Below are positions 18,338-27,557 of a stretch of 64,000 bases of DNA, piece by piece (position 1 is the stretch's first letter; the number at the start of each line of letters is the position of its first letter). The notes beneath the pieces were generated by a model. It saw only the letters and a list, made by a program, of their open reading frames with translations. It had not been told where the DNA came from and made no database searches. Origin of the DNA: Paenibacillus illinoisensis NBRC 15959 (GTDB taxonomy: Bacteria > Bacillota > Bacilli > Paenibacillales > Paenibacillaceae); NCBI RefSeq assembly GCF_004000925.1, contig NZ_BIME01000006.1, positions 310,001 to 374,000 of the forward strand, written 5' to 3'. The position numbers and the translations under genes are program-made.

Positions 18338-19255
18338 ATGGATAAGGTATCTGGTATGTCGGTACATGGGGAAATGGTTGTTCAGGAATTCATACATATG
18401 CTTACCATTCAGGCTAAATTAACTCCCAAAACATTAAAGGAATATGCGAGTGATCTGAAGCATTTTCTTGAATGGTGTAAAGGAAGTACAGCATTTGGAG
18501 AAAAGGATATCAGTATTGAAAACATGGATACATCCACGTTAATGAGCTACCGTGATTATTCACACAACGTTTTGCAGCTGAAGCCAGCTACGATTAACCG
18601 CAGACTGATTACACTGAAGCGCTTATTCAAATGGGCTGCAGCAGAGTCCAAAATTAGCATTGATCCTTCCAAAACTTTAAAGTTTATTCCGGAAGACAAG
18701 GTGAGTCCTCGCCGCATGACACCCGGAGAAGAACAAGCTTTTCTCTCTGCGATCGAACAGGGGAATTCCCTGCGTGATCAGACCATCTTGATCTTGATGT
18801 TTCATACAGGGCTGCGGACGATGGAGATATGCAATCTGGAGCCAGTCGATATTGAACTGGGCAAGCGAAGCGGGCAGCTTACGGTGCGGGCCGATAAACG
18901 AAACGGACAACGGAGAATTCCGTTGAATACGGTGTGTGTTACGATGTTGAGAAAGTACATGGAAGGTCTGAGTCCAGGTACCCCTTACCTGTTCCCTTCG
19001 GAGAAGACTAATGATCGTTTGACCGAGAGGGCGCTTCGCCATTTGATTAAAAAAGTAATGACCGCAGCCGGATTGGAAGGACTAAGTTCCCATGATCTGC
19101 GTCATCGGTTTGGCTATGCCATGGCTGAGTGTGTTCCACTGCATCGTCTGGCTGAAATGATGGGACATACGAATCCAGATCGAACGATGATATATGTAAA
19201 AGCGTTAAATGCAAATCCCATAGAGCAGGTGAAGGAAACTCACCATTTGGATTAA
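18338..19255 (+). CDS. Tyrosine recombinase/integrase, XerC/XerD-like
   Basis: This 305-residue protein has an N-terminal SAM-like core-binding domain (about 12-105, TPKTLKEYASDLKHFLEW) and a catalytic domain with all active-site residues: Arg160 (TGLRTMEI), Lys187, His252-x-x-Arg255 (SHDLRHRFG), His277 (MGHTNP) and the nucleophile Tyr286 (TMIYVKA). The length fits XerCD-type proteins. It stands alone, not beside topA or the usual xer neighbours, and no phage genes flank it. It may be an orphan recombinase; a nearby direct repeat could be its target. GGAGG precedes the ATG at 18338. Confidence 0.92.
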   Translation: MDKVSGMSVHGEMVVQEFIHMLTIQAKLTPKTLKEYASDLKHFLEWCKGSTAFGEKDISIENMDTSTLMSYRDYSHNVLQLKPATINRRLITLKRLFKWAAAESKISIDPSKTLKFIPEDKVSPRRMTPGEEQAFLSAIEQGNSLRDQTILILMFHTGLRTMEICNLEPVDIELGKRSGQLTVRADKRNGQRRIPLNTVCVTMLRKYMEGLSPGTPYLFPSEKTNDRLTERALRHLIKKVMTAAGLEGLSSHDLRHRFGYAMAECVPLHRLAEMMGHTNPDRTMIYVKALNANPIEQVKETHHLD

Positions 19256-19326
19256 ATCAAAAGATATAAAGAGTTCTATGCAACCGTAATTAGTATTGCG
19301 TTGATCTTAGACTTCATACGAATGAT

Positions 19327-19358
19327 AGCCCTGATCTGCTGTTGAGCGGGTCAGGGCT
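19327..19358. terminator. Hairpin between convergent recombinase and small-protein genes
   Basis: AGCCCTGA/TCAGGGCT arms with a loop of about 16 nt. The T-tail is weak on either strand, so it is only a probable terminator. The right arm overlaps the stop codon of the convergent gene. Confidence 0.45.
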
Positions 19359-19875
19359 TATTGATGATCTGCGCACCACTTTCAAGCCATTTGCGCGTTC
19401 CATCCTCATCTAATCGTTTCTCCATTGTTATGATTGCATACGTTCCATCATGCTTTTCCCAAAACTGAATGGCTTTAGAATGATCAGGATCCAGAAGCAG
19501 CGCAGGCATGAAATCTCCATTTTCAAGCAAGGATCTTCGGGCATCCCCGTAATAGACCTGAATGAAAGAGGAGTGCTCTTTGCGGGGAATCTGGTGTTTG
19601 GCATGCTCCAAATCATAATATAGCTTCCACTTGCTTAGGTTTTCCTTATCGTCATCCTGACTCATAACCTTATGGATTGCCTCTAATCCCCCGCTCCACG
19701 AACGTGTTAATTTATTCCTTAGGTCCAGAGAATAATCTTCCCACATTAATGTTTCCCTAGGGGGATGAAGCTGATCAGATCGAATGGTTTCTGTGATGGC
19801 TCCGCTACAAAGCAATACGGCACCGATCCCTGTGGTTAACAATCCAGCTTGTAATCTGTTCATTTGAAATAACAT
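19351..19875 (-). CDS. Hypothetical single-pass membrane or secreted protein
   Basis: The protein is about 174 residues with one N-terminal hydrophobic segment (AGLLTTGIGAVLLCSGAI), then a soluble part rich in charged and aromatic residues. The C-terminus (AIQFWEKHDGTYAIITMEKRLDEDGTRKWLESG) looks like a compact alpha/beta unit. I do not recognise the family. The start is uncertain: ATG 19875, TTG 19890 and ATG 19863 are all possible and none has a clear ribosome binding site at the best spacing. Confidence 0.6.
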   Translation of the reverse strand: MLFQMNRLQAGLLTTGIGAVLLCSGAITETIRSDQLHPPRETLMWEDYSLDLRNKLTRSWSGGLEAIHKVMSQDDDKENLSKWKLYYDLEHAKHQIPRKEHSSFIQVYYGDARRSLLENGDFMPALLLDPDHSKAIQFWEKHDGTYAIITMEKRLDEDGTRKWLESGAQIINKP

Positions 19876-19968
19876 GTTCCTTTCTCGCAATTTCTCGGAC
19901 CATCTTAACTATAATTTACCATCTTTTCAAGAAGAGTGTGATATAAATTTAATCCTTGCCCCCTCAAA

Positions 19969-19984
19969 AAGTAAGCGGTTACAC
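19969..19984 (+). promoter_or_regulatory. cre-like site upstream of sugar-sensing two-component operon
   Basis: AAGTAAGCGGTTACAC matches 14 of 16 cre positions. It lies about 100 bp before the response regulator gene. A TATAGT hexamer about 20 bp downstream may be the -10 element. Confidence 0.4.
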
Positions 19985-20086
19985 AAATGAAATAATATTG
20001 TATAGTATGATGGCAACCTTGGATCGAAACGACATATACATGAGGCATCTTGCATTATTCCAATGAGCTGGGGGAGGAATTCGGAC

Positions 20087-21811
20087 GTGTACCGGGTATT
20101 GCTGGTGGATGATGAAGAAGACGTACGCGAAGGATTAGTCATAGAGGTGGATTGGGAGGCCCTGGACCTGCGAATCGTCGGTTTGGCAGAGAATGGCCGT
20201 GAAGCGCTGGAGATGGCCGAGAGGGTTGAGCCCGATATTGTAGTAACCGACATCAGCATGCCGTTTATGGATGGACTGGAACTTGCGCGAAGGTTGCGGG
20301 AACGCAACCCGCTCGTGAAGGTTGTCATTTTGACAGGGTATGATGAATTCGATTATGCCAGGCAGGCCGTCTCACTGAGTGTAGATGAATATTTGCTGAA
20401 GCCGTTCTCAGCCGGGCATCTGACCGAACTGCTTACACGTCTGCGAGCGCAGATGGCATCTGAAGTAGCAGAACGTGAAGATGTCCGGCAGCTGCGGGAT
20501 CATTATTATACAAGCTTGCCGCTGGTGCAGGCCGATCTGATGGCTACACTGCTGCATCGGCAGAAATCGCCGGCGTACATTCATGACAAAGCCAAACAGT
20601 GCGGTCTGGACCTATACGGTGAGCGGTATGGGGTATCCGTTCTGACGCTGCACATGGAGGGTGACGGGAAGAAGAATGGCCATCAAGGTGGAGTGAATAC
20701 TCAGGAATCGGTCAGGGCAGACAACGTATCGGAGAAACAGGGTAACCACGGTTCCGGGGGATCACTGCGTCAATCCGAGGATGCGGAACTGAAGCAGTTC
20801 GCTGCGCTTAACATTGCCGAAGAAGTATGGAAGGAACACGGGGCGGGACATGCTTTTATGCATCAGGAAGCCATTGTTCTGCTTTTTATTGATCGCTGGG
20901 GTCAGGGTGAAGGGGAGAAACGTCAGCAGCATGCCCTTGAAAATGTCATCCGCAGCATTAATCACTACTTGCGTATCCCGGCCACGGTGGGATCTGGATC
21001 CATGGTCGATACCCTCTCGGATGTGAAACATGCTTATGAGGATGCATTATTGGCGCTCGACTACAGACTGGTGCCGGGGACGGATTCGCTTATCTATATT
21101 GCAGACGTGGAGCGGCAGACTGCAGGCAAGCTGCGTTTTGACGAGCTGAAGCAGCAGACGCTGACCCGTACGCTCAAGGCAGGAACCAGAACGGAGCTTG
21201 AAGATGCACTGGATATCATTTTCCGGGAAATTACGGTGGAGCATGGTCGAGGAGACATCCAGCTGTACCTGATTGAAGTGTTGACGACGGTATGGAAGGC
21301 AGCGCAGGCATCTGGTGAGGATATGGAGGATATCTTCGGTTCCGGTTTCCAATTGTATGCGGATATGTTCCGATTGCCGGGACTGTCTGAGGCACAAGAC
21401 AAAGTGAGGGAAGTCTGTGTGCTCGTACAGCACCGGATTGCCAGCGGGCGCCAGCATGTATACAAGGATATTGTGGAGCAGGCGCTGCGGTTTACGAAGG
21501 AACATTATGCCGATCCCGATCTGTCCATACAGAAGGTATGCGGATATCTGCATATCAGTTCAGGTTATTTTTGTGGCATTTTCAAAAAAGAAGTGCAGCT
21601 TACCTTTCTGCAATATTTGATGCAGATCCGTATGGAGGCGGCCAAGGAACTGCTTCGCTCCACGGAGCTGAAGTCGTTTGAGATTGCAGAACGGGTAGGC
21701 TTCGCCGAACCGAATTATTTCAGCTTTTGCTTCAAGAAACATATCGGCGTCTCGCCCAAAGAATATCGCAAGCAGTTCGTGCTGACAACGCGTGAAGGTG
21801 CAGAACGATGA
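20087..21811 (+). CDS. Response regulator with AraC-type output, YesN family
   Basis: This is a 574-residue regulator. The receiver domain (1-125) has phospho-acceptor Asp55 in VTDISMPFMDG and Lys105 in YLLKPF. A long middle region (about 130-470) is typical of Paenibacillus YesN proteins. The C-terminal AraC pair of HTH motifs (about 480-570) includes IQKVCGYLHISSGYFCGIFKKE and FAEPNYFSFCFKKHIGVSPKEYR. The GTG at 20087 is chosen because GGGGAGGAA lies just upstream; the frame extends eight codons earlier without support. It overlaps the kinase gene by ATGA. Likely target: the downstream mgl genes (inference). Confidence 0.92.
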   Translation: MYRVLLVDDEEDVREGLVIEVDWEALDLRIVGLAENGREALEMAERVEPDIVVTDISMPFMDGLELARRLRERNPLVKVVILTGYDEFDYARQAVSLSVDEYLLKPFSAGHLTELLTRLRAQMASEVAEREDVRQLRDHYYTSLPLVQADLMATLLHRQKSPAYIHDKAKQCGLDLYGERYGVSVLTLHMEGDGKKNGHQGGVNTQESVRADNVSEKQGNHGSGGSLRQSEDAELKQFAALNIAEEVWKEHGAGHAFMHQEAIVLLFIDRWGQGEGEKRQQHALENVIRSINHYLRIPATVGSGSMVDTLSDVKHAYEDALLALDYRLVPGTDSLIYIADVERQTAGKLRFDELKQQTLTRTLKAGTRTELEDALDIIFREITVEHGRGDIQLYLIEVLTTVWKAAQASGEDMEDIFGSGFQLYADMFRLPGLSEAQDKVREVCVLVQHRIASGRQHVYKDIVEQALRFTKEHYADPDLSIQKVCGYLHISSGYFCGIFKKEVQLTFLQYLMQIRMEAAKELLRSTELKSFEIAERVGFAEPNYFSFCFKKHIGVSPKEYRKQFVLTTREGAER

Positions 21812-23625
21812 GAACGTTAGCCGGATGGATGGGACAGTTATGGCTCAATCTGCGTTTCCGTCTTCGATCCTCGAAGGTCAGCAGTATTCGGTCTATTATC
21901 ACGTGGTCCTTTTCCATCTTCATTGTACTTGTGCTCACCATCATGGCCCTGCTTCTGCATGACAAATTCACACAGGCTGCCGAACGAAGCGCCGAACTGA
22001 CAACGAGGCAGATTGTCGATCAGGTCAGTTACAACCTGGAGGACTATGTCCGGAGCATGTCGCATCTCTACCGAGCCATCGAGGAGCATATGCTGCGGGA
22101 CGGGACATGGGAAGGGGAACAGGTGGACAAACAGCTGGATACACTCCTCAGCAGCAGGGAGGACATTATCTCCATTACACTGCTCGACTCCAAGGGCGAA
22201 CTGCTCAAGAACAGACCTTCCGCCGAGTTGAAATCAAGCGCCCATGTGACACAGCAAGGGTGGTTTCAATCTGCGCTCCGAGTGCCGGACCACCTTAGTT
22301 TTTCACTGCCTCACATTCAGAACATGTACTCAGGCCCCTATAAGTGGGTCGTATCGATGAGCAAAGGCATTACAGTACGGCAAAATGGTCAGGATCGACA
22401 GGTCATTCTGCTGGTAGATATCAATTTCAAACAGATGGATGAACTGAGCCGCAGGGTCAGTCTGGGGCAGCGGGGATATGTTTACATCATCGACGAGAGC
22501 GCAGGCAACATTGTTTATCATCCGCAGCAGCAGCTAATGTATATGGGACTCAAAAGTGAAAATATCGAACAGGCCTTGGTGGCTACAGGCAGTTATGAAG
22601 ATGAAGCGGATGGACAGAAAAGACTGAATACCGTGAAGTCTGTAGCCAATATCGGATGGAAAATTGTCGGTGTGGCCTACCTGGATGAAATCATGACAAC
22701 CCGGCAGGAGGTCAATGGCTATCTTGTCCGGGTACTGCTGGTTGTGTTAATACTCGTTATTCTCGTGTCCATGCTGCTCTCTTCCAGTCTGACACGTCCG
22801 ATCCGGCGGATGGAGCGGAAGATGAAAGCCGTGGAGAGAGGGGACTTCAACGTGGAGTTGCCCATTCAGGGACCGCTTGAAGTGGAGCGGCTATCCCGTC
22901 GGTTTAACCTGATGGTGTACAAGATTCGTACCCTGATGAATGAGATCATCCATGAGCAGGAACAGAAACGGCGTCTCGAACTGGAAGCATTGCAGGCCCA
23001 GATTAATCCTCATTTTCTCTACAACACATTGAATTCTGTTGTGCGGATGGTGGGCATGAGTCGCAATGAAGAGGTGATCACCATGATCACATCACTTTCA
23101 CGCCTATTTCGCATAAGTCTCAGCCAAGGGAAAACCATCATTACCGTCCGCGAAGAGCTGGAGCATGCGCACCACTATCTGACCATTCAGCAGATGCGGT
23201 TCAAGCGCAAATTCCGGTTCAGCCTGGATGCGGATGAGGATACATTGGACTGTCTGACACTGAAGCTGGTCCTTCAGCCGTTAATTGAAAATGCCATCGT
23301 GCATGGGATTGAGTATCACACGGATGAAGGCTGCATTGAGATCCGCGTCTATCGGGAGAGCGACCAGCTGGTATTCCGCATCACGGATAATGGCGTCGGC
23401 ATGACGGAGGAGCAGGTGGCAGGACTACTTCAGGGCAGTCCCATCGTGAAGAGTAGTGCTGGGTCAGGGGTAGCCGTGCGCAATGTGCATGACCGGATTC
23501 AGCTCTATTACGGGGAAGGGTGCGGTCTTGAATTCGAGAGTGAGCTGGAGGAAGGAACGACGGTCTGGATTCGGATACCGGTTCAATGCGAACGGGAGGA
23601 TGGCGATTTTTATGATAAAAGGTAA
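21808..23625 (+). CDS. Sensor histidine kinase, YesM/LytS-like
   Basis: This is a 605-residue membrane kinase. TM1 is about 28-50, a double-Cache-like extracellular sensor about 52-300 (SGPYKWVVSMSKGI), TM2 about 306-328 and HAMP about 329-380. The His_kinase domain has phospho-acceptor His402 in QINPHFLYNTLN, and the ATPase domain contains PLIENAIVHG and DNGVGM. It phosphorylates the regulator encoded immediately upstream. The following binding protein overlaps its 3' end, which suggests a three-part sensor. Confidence 0.93.
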   Translation: MRTLAGWMGQLWLNLRFRLRSSKVSSIRSIITWSFSIFIVLVLTIMALLLHDKFTQAAERSAELTTRQIVDQVSYNLEDYVRSMSHLYRAIEEHMLRDGTWEGEQVDKQLDTLLSSREDIISITLLDSKGELLKNRPSAELKSSAHVTQQGWFQSALRVPDHLSFSLPHIQNMYSGPYKWVVSMSKGITVRQNGQDRQVILLVDINFKQMDELSRRVSLGQRGYVYIIDESAGNIVYHPQQQLMYMGLKSENIEQALVATGSYEDEADGQKRLNTVKSVANIGWKIVGVAYLDEIMTTRQEVNGYLVRVLLVVLILVILVSMLLSSSLTRPIRRMERKMKAVERGDFNVELPIQGPLEVERLSRRFNLMVYKIRTLMNEIIHEQEQKRRLELEALQAQINPHFLYNTLNSVVRMVGMSRNEEVITMITSLSRLFRISLSQGKTIITVREELEHAHHYLTIQQMRFKRKFRFSLDADEDTLDCLTLKLVLQPLIENAIVHGIEYHTDEGCIEIRVYRESDQLVFRITDNGVGMTEEQVAGLLQGSPIVKSSAGSGVAVRNVHDRIQLYYGEGCGLEFESELEEGTTVWIRIPVQCEREDGDFYDKR

Positions 23626-24769
23626 TGAAGATAAAGCAATCATCCACAGGATCTTTAGTGCAGACTCCATCAACAAGTTCAGTCAGCCCCTCCTTCGTGT
23701 ACGCAGATGGATGGGGATCGCTGCGGCAGGCTGCTGTTTATTTCTGAGTACGGCATGTGGCATTTCCAATGCTGATTCGGTACTGCCGCCACCTCGTGTC
23801 GCTCTGATTACCCCTGCTGGGACAGGTGAACTTGCTGAAGCGATAAGGCTCGGGGCAGAAGCGGCAGCCAAGGAACATGGGGCTGAACTGCTGACGGTGG
23901 AGGCATTTCCATCCGAGGCAGCAACGTATGCACCATCCAATCCTGATTCGACGATCCACCGAGCCAGAGATCCGCAGGAGTTGTCCGGGCGGGATGTCTC
24001 GGCTTACAGTCAGCGCGAACAGGCACAGATCCGAGCAGTGACGCAGGCTTTGCAACAGGGCGCTTCCGCTCTGCTCGTTGATCCACTGAGTGAGAAGGTA
24101 CTTGGCGACATTATTCAGAAGGCCCAAACGATGAATAAGAGTGGCATGAGTGTTCCGGTGATTGTTCTCAACGATGAGTTCCCTGTAGAAGGGATTACGA
24201 GTGTCATTTCCATGGATAATGTGGAGGCTGGGCGGCAGGCAGGTGAAGCGATGGCCGAGCTTCTGGGAGGCAGAGGCAGTGTAGCCTTGCTGGGGCCCGA
24301 TCCTGTGAATCCAGGGCTAATCCACCGGGAGCAGGGGGTCATGGAAGCGCTGGTACAGTATCCGGGTATTCAGGTTGAACCCAAGTCCGTATGCAGCACC
24401 CGCGAAGTCTGCTGGCAGGCAGCAAAGCAGCTGCTGGACGAGCAGCAGGTAGACGGCTTCATTGCCCTGCAGGAGCCTGCGTCTCTGGGAGCGGCGGATG
24501 AACTGCATCGCCGGAAGTTGGAGCACCAGGTCAACATTGTAGGCTTCGGGAGTGAGCAGCAGCAGCTGGAGCAGCTGCAGGAAGGGGTATTCCAGCATCT
24601 TATTGTGCAAAATGGCTTCAGCGCAGGGTACCTTGGTTTGAATCAGGCCGTGGCACGGCTGAATAATCAGCAGGTGCAAGCCAGAGTGACGCTGGAAACG
24701 AAGCTGGTCAGTACGGACAATATGTTCTGGATGGATAACCAGAAGCTGCTGTTTCCGTTTGTTCAATGA
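23612..24769 (+). CDS. Sugar-binding protein, probable sensory partner of the kinase
   Basis: This is a periplasmic-binding-protein-like domain of the ribose/galactose class (RVALITPAGTGELAEAI, SALLVDPLSEKV, PVIVLNDEFP, INVVGFG-like NIVGFGSEQQ). It is anchored by an N-terminal hydrophobic segment ending STACG, which is a poor but possible lipobox. The gene overlaps the kinase by 14 bases and is separated from mglB by a cre-like site, so it belongs to the sensor operon, not the transporter. By analogy with XylFII-LytS-YesN it may present bound sugar to the kinase. ATG 23612 is 12 nt after GGGAGG; ATG 23600 is also possible. Confidence 0.8.
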   Translation: MIKGNEDKAIIHRIFSADSINKFSQPLLRVRRWMGIAAAGCCLFLSTACGISNADSVLPPPRVALITPAGTGELAEAIRLGAEAAAKEHGAELLTVEAFPSEAATYAPSNPDSTIHRARDPQELSGRDVSAYSQREQAQIRAVTQALQQGASALLVDPLSEKVLGDIIQKAQTMNKSGMSVPVIVLNDEFPVEGITSVISMDNVEAGRQAGEAMAELLGGRGSVALLGPDPVNPGLIHREQGVMEALVQYPGIQVEPKSVCSTREVCWQAAKQLLDEQQVDGFIALQEPASLGAADELHRRKLEHQVNIVGFGSEQQQLEQLQEGVFQHLIVQNGFSAGYLGLNQAVARLNNQQVQARVTLETKLVSTDNMFWMDNQKLLFPFVQ

Positions 24770-24838
24770 AGATAGGAGACATGAACCGAAGAGAGGAAGA
24801 TTTCGATAAAACAGATGAAGATATTGTATTCGAAAATG

Positions 24839-24854
24839 GTGTAAACCCTTTCAT
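24839..24854 (+). promoter_or_regulatory. cre-like site upstream of mglB
   Basis: GTGTAAACCCTTTCAT matches 14 of 16 cre positions. It sits 50 bp before the mglB start, where CcpA binding would block transcription of the galactoside importer. Confidence 0.45.
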
Positions 24855-24903
24855 AATAAAGACATCGGTGAAGCCGAATGAACTTGGGGGAGGTCATTAG
24901 GAT

Positions 24904-25965
24904 ATGAAGAAAACGTGGATAACACTGCTGCTTACTGCATTCATGGTTGCTGCGGCTGGGTGCAGCAGCGGCGGAGACAGTGCGGGTGGAAGTACAGGAA
25001 CTGACACAGGAGAGCAGGCAGCAGGCGGAGCGGAGACGCCGAAGATTGGTGTTGCGATCTACAAATTCGATGATACGTTCATGACGGGCGTACGGAATGC
25101 CATGACGGCAGCAGCAGAAGGCAAAGCCACACTCGATATCGTGGATAGCCAGAACGCACAGCCGACCCAGAATGAGAAAGTGGATCTCTTCGTATCCAAG
25201 AAATACAGTGCCATGGCCGTAAATCCGGTAGACCGTACTGCAGCGGGTGTAATCATCGACAAGGCCAAGGCTGCGAGCATTCCTGTCGTGTTCCTGAACC
25301 GTGAGCCGGTTGCCGAAGACATGAATAAATGGGATAAGGTGTACTACGTCGGTGCCAAGGCGGAAGAGTCGGGTACGATCTCCGGCCAGCTGATTGTGGA
25401 TTACTGGAAAGCCCATCCCGAAGCGGACAAAAACGGGGACGGCAAACTGCAATACGTCATGCTGAAAGGCGAGCCGGGTCACCAGGATGCAGAACTGCGG
25501 ACCAAATACTCCGTACAGGCGATCCAGGATGCCGGTATTGAAGTAGAGGCACTGGCGGAAGACACGGCGATGTGGGATCGGGTTAAAGGACAGGAGAAAA
25601 TGCAGGCATTCCTCGCTTCCCACGGCGACAAGATTGAAGCTGTACTTGCCAACAATGACGACATGGCACTCGGTGCCATCGAAGCATTGAAGGCAGCAGG
25701 ATACTTCAAGGACGGCAAGGCGATGCCTGTCGTTGGTGTGGATGCAACCGCTCCTGCCATTCAGGCACTTCAGGACGGCACGATGCTGGGCACCGTATTG
25801 AATGATGCGAAGAACCAGGGCACAGCAACAGTGGCTTTGGCTGCGGTACTCGCCAAGGGTGAGACGCCAACGAAGGAAAATACGGGGTACGACATTACGG
25901 ATGGCAAATATGTCTGGATTGCCTACAAGAAAATTACGAAAGACAACATTGCCGACGCCCAATAA
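24904..25965 (+). CDS. mglB: Galactose/methyl-galactoside ABC binding lipoprotein MglB
   Basis: This 353-residue lipoprotein (AAAGC lipobox) closely follows the E. coli MglB pattern: IGVAIYKFDDTFM, DSQNAQPTQNEKVDLF, NPVDRTAAG, PVVFLNREP, the EF-hand-like calcium loop DKNGDGKLQ, LKGEPGHQDAELRT, DTAMWDRV, ANNDDMALGAIEAL and TVLNDAKNQG. It captures D-galactose, glucose or beta-methyl-galactoside for MglA/MglC. A terminator hairpin separates it from mglA, which probably lets it be made in excess. Confidence 0.93.
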   Translation: MKKTWITLLLTAFMVAAAGCSSGGDSAGGSTGTDTGEQAAGGAETPKIGVAIYKFDDTFMTGVRNAMTAAAEGKATLDIVDSQNAQPTQNEKVDLFVSKKYSAMAVNPVDRTAAGVIIDKAKAASIPVVFLNREPVAEDMNKWDKVYYVGAKAEESGTISGQLIVDYWKAHPEADKNGDGKLQYVMLKGEPGHQDAELRTKYSVQAIQDAGIEVEALAEDTAMWDRVKGQEKMQAFLASHGDKIEAVLANNDDMALGAIEALKAAGYFKDGKAMPVVGVDATAPAIQALQDGTMLGTVLNDAKNQGTATVALAAVLAKGETPTKENTGYDITDGKYVWIAYKKITKDNIADAQ

Positions 25966-25977
25966 CAGCAGCAGAGA

Positions 25978-26011
25978 GGGACGTCCGTCTTACCGATGGC
26001 GTCCTTTTTTT
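25978..26011 (+). terminator. Intra-operon terminator between mglB and mglA
   Basis: The stem GGACGTCCG/CGATGGCGTCC with a short loop is followed by T7. Partial readthrough would allow lower expression of mglA-mglC than of the binding protein. Confidence 0.8.
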
Positions 26012-26037
26012 CTGGGCATATGAAGGGAGGAACCCAA

Positions 26038-27543
26038 ATGGCATCACCTTATCTGCTGGAGATGGACGGGATTTCGAAGGGGTTTCCGGGTGTGCAGGCA
26101 CTTAGTCAGGTCACCCTGAAGGTGAAGCCCGGATCGGTCCACGCCCTGATGGGAGAGAATGGAGCAGGTAAATCGACACTGATGAAATGTTTGTTCGGCA
26201 TGTACCGACCAGATGAAGGCACGATTCGAATCGATGGAAAAGAGGTCGACATTCCGAATTCCAAAGCAGCACTGATGCATGGCATATCCATGATCCATCA
26301 GGAGCTGAATCCGGTGCCTCATCGTCCCGTGATGGAGAATATATGGCTGGGACGTTTCCCGATGAGAGGGTTGCTGGTCGACGAGAAGAAGATGTATGCC
26401 GATACATTGGCCTTGTTTAAAGACCTGAGTCTGGATATCGACCCGAAGGCACAGGCAGGAACGTTATCCGTATCCAAAATACAATCCATGGAAATCGCCA
26501 AAGCGGTCTCTTTTCAATCAAAAGTCATTGTTATGGATGAGCCGACCTCATCTCTGACAGGCAAGGAAGTAGAGCAGCTGTTCGCTATCATTAACGAGCT
26601 TCGCAGCCGCGGCGTGTCGATTATATACATCTCGCACAAAATGGAGGAAATCCTCACGATTTCGGACGAAGTCACCATTATGCGTGACGGGTTTGTTGTC
26701 GGTACCTGGGATGCTGCTGATCTGACTACCGATCTGATCATCACCCGCATGGTAGGACGGGATCTGGACGAACGTTTTCCGGAACGGACCAACGTTCCTG
26801 GCGAAGTGATTTTGAAGGCAGAAGGGTTAACATCGAGCCAGGCCCACTCGTTCAGGGATATTACGTTTGAGCTCCGAAAAGGCGAAGTGCTCGGCATTGG
26901 CGGGCTCGTTGGAGCGCAGCGGACGGAACTGATCGAATCCTTGTTCGGACTGCGAGGGCTCGCTTCGGGCACAATCTCGATTCATGGACGCAAGGTGAAG
27001 ATCAACTCACCCGCCGCGGCGAAACGTCATCATATGGCGCTGCTGACCGAGGAACGGAGGGTTACGGGCATATTTCCGGTGTTGTCCGTATATGAAAATA
27101 CAATTATTGCGAGTTTGGGAAGGTACCGTAACCGCGTTGGACTGCTGGATGAAAAGAAGGGACGCGAAGAGGCCCGGGAGCAAACTCAGAAGTTCAGAAC
27201 CAAAACGCCTTCTGTTAACACGCTGATTCGCAACCTTTCTGGCGGAAATCAGCAGAAAGTGCTTTTGGCCCGGTGGTTATTGACCAGCCCGGAAATTCTG
27301 CTGCTTGATGAACCAACGCGGGGAATTGATGTGGGGGCCAAGTTTGAAATCTACACCATTATTACGGAACTGGCTCGTCAGGGCAAAAGCATTATCATGA
27401 TCAGCTCGGAGATGCCTGAACTGCTAGGGATGTCCGACCGGATCATGGTGATGAGTGAAGGAAGGCTGACCGGCATTGTAGACGGAGCCGACGCCACAGA
27501 GCAGGAAATTATGAGGCTGGCCGCTCAGCAGCGGATGGCTTAG
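26038..27543 (+). CDS. mglA: Galactose/methyl-galactoside ABC ATPase MglA
   Basis: This is a 501-residue sugar-type ATPase with two fused nucleotide-binding domains. Domain 1 has Walker A GENGAGKST and Walker B VIVMDEPTSSL. Domain 2 has a degenerate Walker A region GGLVGAQRTEL, signature LSGGNQQKVLLARWL and Walker B ILLLDEPTRGIDVG. This asymmetry is normal for RbsA/MglA proteins. ATG 26038 follows GGGAGG; the frame extends upstream without support. Confidence 0.93.
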   Translation: MASPYLLEMDGISKGFPGVQALSQVTLKVKPGSVHALMGENGAGKSTLMKCLFGMYRPDEGTIRIDGKEVDIPNSKAALMHGISMIHQELNPVPHRPVMENIWLGRFPMRGLLVDEKKMYADTLALFKDLSLDIDPKAQAGTLSVSKIQSMEIAKAVSFQSKVIVMDEPTSSLTGKEVEQLFAIINELRSRGVSIIYISHKMEEILTISDEVTIMRDGFVVGTWDAADLTTDLIITRMVGRDLDERFPERTNVPGEVILKAEGLTSSQAHSFRDITFELRKGEVLGIGGLVGAQRTELIESLFGLRGLASGTISIHGRKVKINSPAAAKRHHMALLTEERRVTGIFPVLSVYENTIIASLGRYRNRVGLLDEKKGREEAREQTQKFRTKTPSVNTLIRNLSGGNQQKVLLARWLLTSPEILLLDEPTRGIDVGAKFEIYTIITELARQGKSIIMISSEMPELLGMSDRIMVMSEGRLTGIVDGADATEQEIMRLAAQQRMA

Positions 27544-27557
27544 ACAGGAGGAAACAG

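Noticed and set aside
24763-25962. 399-codon open frame on the minus strand opposite mglB
   Set aside because: It is the antisense shadow of a clearly recognisable MglB gene, has no ribosome binding site and gives an implausible Cys/His-rich product.
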